A stretch of DNA of 5,712 nt from CBDVAK01 sp965371945. Lineage in GTDB: Bacteria; Pseudomonadota; Gammaproteobacteria; Competibacterales; JAHEDQ01. This document shows positions 1-5,485 of the stretch, in pieces. Location of the stretch: positions 1 through 5,712 of the forward strand of contig CBDVAK010000235.1 in the NCBI GenBank assembly GCA_965371945.1, given 5' to 3'. Each line of letters opens with the position of its first letter. The first letter of the stretch is position 1. The position numbers were made by a program, and so were the translations under genes. The notes under the pieces were generated by a model. That model was not told where the DNA came from. It made no database searches and saw only the letters and a list, made by a program, of their open reading frames with translations.

Positions 1-104
1 CCCTGAGATCTTGCTTCACCGCCCCTTGGGCCGGCCCGTCCCACGGAATCGCAGTCAACGTTCGGTTTGACCTCGCTTCGGATCACCAGGTAGCGAGTTG
101 GCAT
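1..104 (-). CDS. Possible 5' end of a minus-strand gene, cut by the left edge
   Basis: Reading the minus strand, an ATG at 104-102 follows an AGGAGA ribosome-binding site (114-109) at about 4 nt. It opens a frame of 34 codons beginning MPTRYLVIRSEVKPN with no stop before the window edge. I recognise no family in these residues. The + strand is also open here (3-167, about 54 codons ending TAA, no clear start), so the reading frame is not proven. The good ribosome-binding site is the only positive argument. If real, the gene is divergent from the cyclase gene at 319, and both would share the 105-318 interval as a promoter region. Confidence 0.25.
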   Translation of the reverse strand, partial: MPTRYLVIRSEVKPNVDCDSVGRAGPRGGEARSQ

Positions 105-318
105 TGGATCTCCTATCCTCTTAATGCCCACATTCATCCGTATGCTGGTCCGTTGTTGCGACGTTAACAATCGCGCTGGTTCGACCGGAGTTCGAAATTG
201 ACCGTGAGGTGCAACGTCACAATGGTGGCAAGAGCACGCCGTTGCAAAATCAAATCCGTTGGGCACCGGTAGTCGGAGTAAACGATACCGACAGCTGCAA
301 ATCACTTTGGGAGGTTCC
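105..318. other. Intergenic region upstream of the cyclase remnant
   Basis: I see no convincing gene in this stretch. It contains the ribosome-binding site of the downstream gene (GGGAGG at 309-314, 4 nt before ATG 319) and a 7-bp inverted repeat (210-216 with 240-246). A 5-bp one, GTCGG/CCGAC, lies at 272-276 and 288-292. A very weak promoter-like pair exists (TTGGGC at 259-264, ACGATA at 282-287, 17-nt spacer), but its -10 half is poor and I do not call it. If the minus-strand frame at 1-104 is real, this is a divergent promoter region. Confidence 0.4.
210..246. repeat. Short inverted repeat upstream of the cyclase remnant
   Basis: TGCAACG at 210-216 and CGTTGCA at 240-246 are exact reverse complements separated by 23 nt. 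It could be a binding site for a dimeric regulator or a weak hairpin. Repeats of this size occur by chance in a few hundred bases, so no function is assigned. Confidence 0.3.
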
Positions 319-810
319 ATGAACATTTCGATCAGAGTGTCTCTGGGGAGTGCTGTCTTGACCTGCGTGCTGGTGTCGGGGGCAGCGTGGGGGGTAAACG
401 ATGAGCCGCTGACAGACAATTGGGCCCCGAGCGAGTGGGGGCCCGACGACAAGGTGGGCGCGGTAAACCGCACCACTCCGGCAACTGTGCTCAGTGCGGT
501 CGGGCTCGTAAAACAGGGCAAAGTTGCCACGCTGGGCAAGGTCTATCAGCAGGATGCACCAGCTTTTGGCTCCCGTGGATGGCGGCTGACCATACCCGGT
601 CTACCGACCGGTGGTCCCTTTGGACCCCAGGAGGTCATATACAATGACGAGTACCTGGCTACCGAAATAGGCCAGATTGGTACCCAGTTCGATGGTCCCG
701 GTCATATCGGGACGATCACCTCGAAAGGGATGTTCTACTACAATACTGACGGAGTTCGTCGGGGAGCCGGCTTGTCCATGCCGGCTCCATTTACCGGGCC
801 CCACGCCTAG
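319..810 (+). pseudogene. Truncated cyclase-family (PF04199-type) exported protein, N-terminal half only
   Basis: The frame gives 163 residues from ATG 319, chosen over the earlier in-frame ATG at 259 because GGGAGG lies at 309-314 and a signal peptide then starts the protein. The signal peptide is roughly residues 1-25 (positive N-end, hydrophobic 8-23, AAWG cleavage region). The mature part starts with an NWAPSEWGPDDKVGAVN stretch (34-50), typical of secreted cyclase-family hydrolases. The family's metal-binding signature HxGTHxDxPxH appears at 119-129 as QIGTQFDGPGH, keeping D125 and H129 with Q in place of both upstream His; Q variants exist in this family. Members are metal-dependent hydrolases acting on cyclic amides or related compounds. 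Recognisable homology stops near residue 142 (FYYN), followed by about 20 unrelated residues and a stop, where full proteins run past 300. The C-terminal half of the fold is missing, so it is probably inactive. Cyclase genes often neighbour TctABC transporters, and here one does. Confidence 0.7.
763..788. repeat. Perfect 9-bp inverted repeat (hairpin) at the cyclase break
   Basis: GGAGCCGGC at 763-771 and GCCGGCTCC at 780-788 pair perfectly around an 8-nt loop, giving a GC-rich hairpin. It lies about 20 nt past the last recognisable cyclase residue, inside the unrelated tail of the truncated frame. No T-run follows (CATTTACC), so it does not look like an intrinsic terminator. It may be part of a repeat element or the scar of a rearrangement. 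The pairing is seen directly; the role is inferred. Confidence 0.6.
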
Positions 811-921
811 CGGGGCATTGTTCGCCGCTTGTGCCGACGGTTTCATGATCAAAGATATTCGTGACCCCGCTTCCCCGGAGTGGTGAGTTGGTGTTAATGT
901 GCGTGGCATCGATTCCAACAG
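811..921. other. Degenerate stretch between cyclase remnant and antitoxin
   Basis: No intact gene is visible. In the second forward frame, 815-886 reads as residues ending ADGFMIKDIRDPASPEW before a TGA. This resembles the D-I-x-D-P-x-x-P turn of LVIVD-type beta-propeller repeats, so it could be the leftover end of another gene. The region also carries any promoter of the toxin-antitoxin pair, though I find no good -35/-10 pair. Confidence 0.3.
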
Positions 922-932
922 ATGCTAAGCAT
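922..932. promoter_or_regulatory. Small palindrome over the antitoxin start, possible autoregulatory operator
   Basis: ATGCT-A-AGCAT (922-932) is an 11-bp palindrome that contains one candidate start codon (922) and touches the other (931). Ribbon-helix-helix antitoxins usually repress their own operon by binding short palindromes near the promoter, so the position is suitable. The match is short and could be chance. Confidence 0.25.
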
Positions 933-1167
933 GAGTCGGCTCACCATCACTCTGAATGATAATCTGCACCGCGCCTTAAAGGAGACTGCCGCTCGCCAGG
1001 GACGCTCCATCGCTGCCATCATCGAAGAAAGTCTGCGTCTTCGTGGCATTCGGGAGCAGGCAAGCGCTCGGGCGCTGGTTGACCAGACACGCACTCGCGC
1101 TGGACTGGATGCAGAGAAAGCACTGTCACTGGCGGTCGAGGAAACACGTACTGTTCGCGGGCAATGA
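931..1167 (+). CDS. Ribbon-helix-helix (CopG/Arc-type) antitoxin
   Basis: The product has 78 residues. The N-terminus SRLTITLND forms the DNA-binding beta strand, followed by helix A (about DNLHRALKETAARQG), the RS turn and helix B (about IAAIIEESLRLRG); together these make a ribbon-helix-helix DNA-binding domain over residues 2-40. The C-terminal part (41-78) is charged and helical, ending LAVEETRTVRGQ, as expected for the segment that wraps and inhibits a toxin. Its last bases overlap the PIN toxin start (ATGA at 1164-1167), implying coupled translation. The protein should neutralise the toxin and repress the operon. The start is uncertain: ATG 931 gives the typical short lead into the beta strand, while ATG 922 would add three residues (MLS). 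Neither has a strong ribosome-binding site. RelB-like or VapB-like naming would be guesswork, so no symbol is given. Confidence 0.82.
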   Translation: MSRLTITLNDNLHRALKETAARQGRSIAAIIEESLRLRGIREQASARALVDQTRTRAGLDAEKALSLAVEETRTVRGQ

Positions 1168-1595
1168 CTCCACCTGTCTTTGTCATCGACACCAATGTTT
1201 TGGTTTCCGGTATGATCACCCGCGATAGCCACAGTCCGGTGGCGGGGATTGTCGATGCCATGCTGTCAGGAACTCTCCTCTACCTGCTCTCGCCGACCCT
1301 TTTGGATGAATACCGCACCGTCCTGCTTAGACCCAAGCTCACCAAATTACATGGACTTGCAGAACAAGAAGTGGACATTCTACTTACTGAATTGGTCTCC
1401 AACGCCATATGGCGGGAGCCGAACCCGGCGGTCGCCGCGCCTGATCCCGGCGATGATCATCTTTGGGCGCTATTAGAGAATAATCGAGCCAGCGTGCTCA
1501 TCACTGGTGACCGCCTTTTGATCGAGAATCCGCCTGAACGGGCATCCGTGATGTCTCCCAGAACCTATGCCCTGCGCTTCGCCAACGGCGGTTAG
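1164..1595 (+). CDS. PIN-domain toxin (putative ribonuclease) of a type II toxin-antitoxin pair
   Basis: The product has 143 residues, full length for the COG1569-like 'putative toxin, PIN family' group. PIN domains are Mg2+/Mn2+-dependent ribonucleases whose free toxin cleaves RNA and stops growth. The acidic site is visible: D9 in FVIDTNVLVS, E49 in LLDEYRTVLLRPKL, D94/D97/D98 in APDPGDDHLWALL, and D116 in the LITGDRLL strand-turn. All key positions are present, so it should be active. Translation is coupled to the antitoxin through a 4-nt overlap, the usual antitoxin-first order. The C-terminal ARG-rich end (SPRTYALRFA) is normal for the group. The pair sits between a broken cyclase gene and the tctCBA operon, to which it has no evident functional link, so it was probably inserted. 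The cellular RNA target cannot be predicted. Confidence 0.88.
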   Translation: MTPPVFVIDTNVLVSGMITRDSHSPVAGIVDAMLSGTLLYLLSPTLLDEYRTVLLRPKLTKLHGLAEQEVDILLTELVSNAIWREPNPAVAAPDPGDDHLWALLENNRASVLITGDRLLIENPPERASVMSPRTYALRFANGG

Positions 1596-1662
1596 TGTGG
1601 GTGTTAGCGGCCCGAGAATCTGTAAAGTTTACTCTGACCCCACTTCCGAGGAAGACATAATC

Positions 1663-2637
1663 ATGCAAACGTCGATGGTCGGCTTGCTGACTCGTACCGT
1701 GATTCTGGTACTTGCGCTGGGTGGATGGCTCGCTCCGGCGCTGGCGGCATTTCCGGAAAAACCCATTACTATCATCGTCTACGTCAAGCCCGGTGGCGGG
1801 ATCGATGTCGATGCGCGCAAGTTCGCCACCATCGCTGAGCGGCTCACCGGCGCCAGTTTCGTGGTCAAGAACAAGACCGGGGCAGGCGGGCTGGTGGCGA
1901 TGAGCTACATCCTCGAACAACCGGCTGACGGTTATACCCTTTTCGCCACCACCAAGTCGGTGGTCTACAAGACCGTCACCGCGGGCAGCGACATCGACCT
2001 GGGCGATTTCGAATGGCTGGCCATGACCCAGTCCGATCCCGAGGCCATCATCACCAATCGCGATGCTGACGTGCATACCTGGCAACAGGTGGTGGTGGAT
2101 GCGCGGGAGAAACAGGCGGCTGGCAAGGCGCAGATCTGGGTCGGCCCCGCGGCCGGTGGACTCGATCATGTGATGGCCATGAAAACCTGGAAGGCGGCCG
2201 GTATCGAAGCAAAATACATTCCTTTCAAGGGCGGCAAGAAAGCCATGATCGAACTGCTCGGGCGCCGCGCGGTGGTCTATGTCGGTAACCCCCGTGACAT
2301 CATTGGCCAGCCCAAGCTCATGATTGCGGCGCTGTCACGGCGCGAGCGGTTGCAGGATTTTCCCGACGCGCCCCTGTTCGGCGAACTGGGGGTCGAGGGT
2401 ATGGATGAGGAGATCATGTGGCGGGGCTTTGCCATCAAGAAAGGCATTCCCGAGGATGCCCGACAGTTCTACGATGAGCTGTTCGACAAGCTGCAGAACG
2501 ATCCCGAGTGGCTCGAGCATGTCGGCAAACTGAGCATCGACCCGGTCTATCTGGGACACGAGCAGTTCTATGAAGTGGTCAAGCGTGACCGCGCGGAGGT
2601 GACCGAGTGGGCCACCCAGGCCGGCATACTTCAATAG
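1663..2637 (+). CDS. tctC: Tripartite tricarboxylate transporter solute-binding protein (TctC/Bug family)
   Basis: This 324-residue periplasmic binding protein captures an organic anion and hands it to the TctA/TctB membrane complex. ATG 1663 is chosen because GAGGAAGA lies at 1648-1655 (7-nt spacer) and a Sec signal peptide follows: R11, hydrophobic 13-28, cleavage near APALA|AF at 28/29. An in-frame upstream start at 1567 would overlap the toxin gene and bury the signal. Mature landmarks of the family are FPEKPITIIVYVKPGGGID (30-48, first strand and ligand-binding loop), NKTGAGG (70-76), PADGYTL (87-93), the PFKGG loop (187-191), and the FPDAPLFGELG segment (233-243). Length and order are normal. 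Ligands of this family include citrate, other di- and tricarboxylates and aromatic acids; the one here is not readable. A tight dyad CTTCC-GA-GGAAG (1643-1654) overlaps the ribosome-binding site. It is the first gene of tctCBA. Confidence 0.92.
   Translation: MQTSMVGLLTRTVILVLALGGWLAPALAAFPEKPITIIVYVKPGGGIDVDARKFATIAERLTGASFVVKNKTGAGGLVAMSYILEQPADGYTLFATTKSVVYKTVTAGSDIDLGDFEWLAMTQSDPEAIITNRDADVHTWQQVVVDAREKQAAGKAQIWVGPAAGGLDHVMAMKTWKAAGIEAKYIPFKGGKKAMIELLGRRAVVYVGNPRDIIGQPKLMIAALSRRERLQDFPDAPLFGELGVEGMDEEIMWRGFAIKKGIPEDARQFYDELFDKLQNDPEWLEHVGKLSIDPVYLGHEQFYEVVKRDRAEVTEWATQAGILQ
2595..2600 (+). promoter_or_regulatory. Ribosome-binding site deciding the tctB GTG start
   Basis: GGAGGT lies within the tctC coding sequence, 6 nt before GTG 2607. 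It supports this start over the later in-frame GTG at 2646, which has no such site in front of it. Confidence 0.7.
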
Positions 2638-3125
2638 TCACCCCGGTGGCTTCCGGCACCCGTGCAAAGGAGCCGGGTTATCTCGGCAACCTGCTTTTGC
2701 CGCTGGTCGTCCTGTTGTGCGCGCTCGCGCTCTACTTTCTGTCGCTGGAGTTTCCGGACCAGGAAGAAGTGGGTCCAGCCGTGGTGCCGCAGCTATGGGT
2801 CCTGTTCACTACCGCACTGTGTGTGGCATTGATCACACAGGCGGTGCTGCGCCGGGGTGACAGGGACCCAGCGCCAGGCCACATCCTGCGGGTACTGTTG
2901 TTCGGCGGCTGGCTGGTGCTGTATCTGTCCGCTATCAGTGTGCTGGGCTATTTCCTCTCGACGTTCGTGTTCCTGATCGGTGCCATGTACTTCCTGGGCT
3001 ATCGGCGACCGCTGGTGGCGATAGCCGTTGCGACGGTGTGGGTGGCATTCTCTTATCTGGTATTCGCCAGGCTGCTGTATATACCGCTGCCGGTGGGCCC
3101 CCTTCTGCGCCCGTTGCTCGGTTGA
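2607..3125 (+). CDS. tctB: Tripartite tricarboxylate transporter small membrane subunit (TctB)
   Basis: This 172-residue protein begins at GTG 2607 and overlaps the end of tctC by 31 nt, so translation is probably coupled. TctB is the small integral-membrane partner of TctA; its precise role in transport is poorly defined. After a polar N-terminus of about 27 residues come hydrophobic segments at about 28-47, 63-81, 94-112, 113-131 and 135-157. The third and fourth are nearly continuous, so four or five passes are possible. The short loop FPDQEEVGPAVVPQLW (49-64) before the second segment resembles the conserved G-P-x-x-x-P region of TctB proteins. The ending RLLYIPLPVGPLLRPLLG is also characteristic, so the stop at 3125 is the natural one. 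Sequence conservation is low in this family; identification rests on topology, size and position between tctC and tctA. Confidence 0.85.
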   Translation: MGHPGRHTSIVTPVASGTRAKEPGYLGNLLLPLVVLLCALALYFLSLEFPDQEEVGPAVVPQLWVLFTTALCVALITQAVLRRGDRDPAPGHILRVLLFGGWLVLYLSAISVLGYFLSTFVFLIGAMYFLGYRRPLVAIAVATVWVAFSYLVFARLLYIPLPVGPLLRPLLG

Positions 3126-3237
3126 ACTACGATCAAAATCATTTCGGCAGTCTGTTGCGGTTTGAAGACTATCGCCCGCGGCGAGTGATGGTCATGGATT
3201 ACCAACCACAGCAATCCTTACCGCGAGTACAGTGCTG

Positions 3238-4722
3238 ATGGAGGTGCTCGACAGCCTGGCGTTCGGGTTTGGCACCATCCTGGGCTGGCAGCCTTTGCTG
3301 GTCATCGTGCTGGGAGTGGTGGTCGGAATACTGGTGGGGGCCATGCCCGGCCTGTCGCCCTCTACGGGTGTGGCGTTATTGGTACCGTTCAGCTACACGA
3401 TGTCGCCGGCGCTGGCGATCATCCTGCTGGTCTCCATCTATATCTCCTCCAATTACGGCGGTTCCATCACCGCGGTGCTGATCAACACCCCGGGTACGCC
3501 CGCGGCCGCGGCGACCGCGATCGACGGCTACCCGCTGACGCTCGCCGGCAAAGCCGGCAAAGGGTTGGGCATGTCGTTGGTGGCATCTACCGTGGGCGGC
3601 GTGTTCGGGGTGGTGATCCTCATTCTGTTCGCGGTGCCATTGGCCAGGCTCGCCATCACCTTTCACCCGGCGGACTATTTTGCTCTGGCGATATTCGGTC
3701 TGACCACGGTTGGCTCACTGGGTACCGGAAACGTACTCAAGGCCCTGCTGGCGGTGATGATCGGGCTGCTTATCAACACCATAGGTCTGGATTCCATTTC
3801 CGGGGTTTCGCGGTTCACCTTCGGCGTCGATACACTCTACGACGGCTTTACCCTGATCCCGGCCCTGATTGGTCTGTTTGCCTTGAGCGTGGTGTTTGCG
3901 GCCATCGAGAAGGGCAAGCTGGGTCGTAAGGTGGTGCAAAGAGTCTCTGGAGGCTTCCCTTCCGGAGCTGAAGTGTGGAAAAGCCGCCTCACCATCACCA
4001 GGTCATCGGTGTTGGGAACCATGATCGGGGTGTTTCCAGGCGCCGGGGCGACCATCGCCTCGTTTATCAGCTATGGTATCGCCAAGCGGGTCAGCCGCGA
4101 GCCGGAGACCTTCGGCAAGGGTTCGCTGGATGGTGTAGCGGCATCCGAAGCCGCCAACAGCAGTTCGGTGGGTGGTGCGCTCATTCCCCTGCTGGCGCTG
4201 GGGATCCCCGGTAGTGCCACCGATGCAGTGCTCATCGGCGCCCTGCAACTGCACGACATCACTCCCGGACCGCTGTTGTTCGAGACCAACCCCGAGATTG
4301 TCTACGGCATATTTGCGGCTCTGTTCGTGGCCAATGTGGTGATGCTGATACTGGGTATTTACGGTGTGCGGTTTTTTGCGAAGATCGTGGAGGTGCCGCC
4401 CGCGGTGCTCTACCCCATGATCGTGGTGATCGCCCTGATCGGCAGCTTCTCGGTGCGCAATTCATTCTTCGATGTCGGCGCGTGTTTCGTCTTCGGACTA
4501 TTGGGCTGGCTGTTGAAGCGCTATGGTTATCCCGTGGCGCCGGTGGTGCTGGGTATTGTTCTCGGCAGCTTGCTGGAGGAGAATTTTCGCCGTGCGGTGA
4601 TGATGGATGGTCCGACGGTATTCTTTACCCAGCCGCTGGCCGCCACCATGCTGACGATCTCGGGCGCTCTGTTTCTGTGGCCGGTGCTGCGGAGTTACCG
4701 GGCGCGGCGGCTGCGGAAATAG
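3238..4722 (+). CDS. tctA: Tripartite tricarboxylate transporter large membrane subunit (TctA)
   Basis: TctA is the large polytopic permease subunit of the ion-driven TTT importer in the inner membrane. The protein is 494 residues from ATG 3238, the family's usual size, with about twelve hydrophobic segments. Conserved blocks are clear: GILVGAMPGLSPSTGVALL (30-48), NYGGSITAVLINTPGTPAAA (72-91), TAIDGYPL (93-100), and the repeat-related second-half block GVFPGAGATIASFISYGIAK (264-283). Further blocks are EAANSSSVGGALIPLLALGIPGS (304-326) and LLEENFRRA (445-453). The two glycine/proline-rich re-entrant regions reflect the internal duplication known in this family. GTG 3232 in the same frame would add two codons; ATG 3238 is preferred, though no strong ribosome-binding site precedes either. 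The gene is separated from tctB by 112 nt, longer than usual for this operon, and its ATG overlaps the TGA of a short upstream frame (TGATG at 3236-3240). Confidence 0.95.
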   Translation: MEVLDSLAFGFGTILGWQPLLVIVLGVVVGILVGAMPGLSPSTGVALLVPFSYTMSPALAIILLVSIYISSNYGGSITAVLINTPGTPAAAATAIDGYPLTLAGKAGKGLGMSLVASTVGGVFGVVILILFAVPLARLAITFHPADYFALAIFGLTTVGSLGTGNVLKALLAVMIGLLINTIGLDSISGVSRFTFGVDTLYDGFTLIPALIGLFALSVVFAAIEKGKLGRKVVQRVSGGFPSGAEVWKSRLTITRSSVLGTMIGVFPGAGATIASFISYGIAKRVSREPETFGKGSLDGVAASEAANSSSVGGALIPLLALGIPGSATDAVLIGALQLHDITPGPLLFETNPEIVYGIFAALFVANVVMLILGIYGVRFFAKIVEVPPAVLYPMIVVIALIGSFSVRNSFFDVGACFVFGLLGWLLKRYGYPVAPVVLGIVLGSLLEENFRRAVMMDGPTVFFTQPLAATMLTISGALFLWPVLRSYRARRLRK

Positions 4723-4761
4723 ATGAAGCACCTTGGGTATAACAGTGTAGCGAGGTGAATG

Positions 4762-5448
4762 ATGGTTGCTGATCAACTGAAAGTCGGTGAGGCGTCCAAG
4801 CCGAGGTTCGAGTTTCGTTCGTTTGGACAGGATTTCGAAACTGCAGCCTGGCGCATGGCCAGGCTGTCGATGCCGGTACCGGAAAAAGTGTGGGAGCGTC
4901 ACTCCGCGGAGGTTTATATCGTTTCCCGCACCAACGACGTCAACAACACCAAGATCCGCAACGGAAAAATGGATATCAAGACGTTTGTTCGAACCGTCGA
5001 CGGCCTCCAGCAATGGAATCCGTTGATGAAAGGAGAGTTTCCAATCAGTAGCGAAATGTTGCGCGAGCAGGTGTTCCCCGCGTTCCAGGTTGCGATTCCC
5101 GATTTCGGTCAGGACCAGTACGACCTTGGCGAGTTTCTGGCCATGATCGATGCTCATCCCGATCTGCAGTCGGTGGATGTACGCAAACAGCGTTTCGGCT
5201 ACATGGTCAACAACACCATCTGTGAGTCGGCCAACGTGCTGATCAACGGCGCCAGGGTGGTCTCCGTCAACTCGGAGTCCACCGAGATCGAGGACATCAA
5301 GACAACCATCGTCGATCTGGGCCTGGAGTCGGTGGAGAACATCAATTATTTGCAGGCTATCAAACGGGTTATCGGGATGAACCACAAACCGCTGGCCAAC
5401 TGGGACTGGGGGCCGGTGCCCGGTCAGCTTGTCCGGCACACGGAATAA
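4762..5448 (+). CDS. Uncharacterised protein, probable divergent CYTH-fold relative
   Basis: The product has 228 residues, no signal peptide and no membrane segment, so it should be cytoplasmic. I cannot assign a named family, but the layout resembles a CYTH (triphosphate tunnel) fold. There is an opening strand AEVYIV (49-54), then NTKIRNGKMDIK (62-73), matching the R-x-R...x-I-K hairpin of CYTH proteins. GLQQWNPLMKGEFPI follows at 81-95. A late block, RKQRFGYMVNNTICESANV (141-159) then SVNSESTEI (168-176), looks like the final tunnel strands, with a closing NINYLQAIK (193-201). The canonical ExExK start is absent. Candidate charged tunnel residues are E50, K64, R66, D71, K73, K90, E92, R141, R144, E155, E172. 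ATG 4762 is preferred to ATG 4759 because GAGG (4752-4755) is then 6 nt away. It lies 39 nt after tctA and 37 nt before an unmistakable CYTH gene, so it may be transcribed with both. The family link is inferred from pattern alone. Confidence 0.75.
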   Translation: MVADQLKVGEASKPRFEFRSFGQDFETAAWRMARLSMPVPEKVWERHSAEVYIVSRTNDVNNTKIRNGKMDIKTFVRTVDGLQQWNPLMKGEFPISSEMLREQVFPAFQVAIPDFGQDQYDLGEFLAMIDAHPDLQSVDVRKQRFGYMVNNTICESANVLINGARVVSVNSESTEIEDIKTTIVDLGLESVENINYLQAIKRVIGMNHKPLANWDWGPVPGQLVRHTE

Positions 5449-5485
5449 GGTGCGTTCCGCCAACAACCTAAATGGGAGACAAGCA

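Noticed and set aside
178..200. GGTTCGACC resembling the T-arm of a tRNA
   Set aside because: The stem halves do not pair and no acceptor or anticodon arm can be built around it.
798..816. GCCCC/GGGGC inverted repeat as a terminator after the cyclase remnant
   Set aside because: The stem is only 5 bp with a 9-nt loop and no T-run follows.
1567..1662. N-terminal extension of tctC to an upstream ATG at 1567
   Set aside because: It overlaps the toxin gene, has no ribosome-binding site, and would place about 32 residues before a normal signal peptide that has its own well-spaced site at 1648-1655.
1501..2169. Open frame of 222 codons on the minus strand
   Set aside because: It is antisense to the end of the PIN toxin and to the first half of tctC, both supported by family motifs. 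Its sequence is low-complexity shadow coding.
3038..3238. 66-codon forward frame across the end of tctB as an independent gene or a frameshifted tctB extension
   Set aside because: tctB already ends with a typical family C-terminus, and the frame has no clear start signal; only its TGATG junction with tctA is kept as a low-level observation.
4738..4743. TATAAC as a -10 box for a separate promoter of the CYTH-like gene
   Set aside because: No acceptable -35 element lies 16-18 nt upstream, so transcription from the tct operon is the simpler reading.
4498..5466. Open frame of 322 codons on the minus strand opposite the end of tctA and the CYTH-like gene
   Set aside because: It lies antisense to the conserved C-terminal part of tctA and to a + strand gene with a good ribosome-binding site; its residues are His/Arg/Gln-rich, typical of the reverse reading of GC-rich coding sequence, and match no family.
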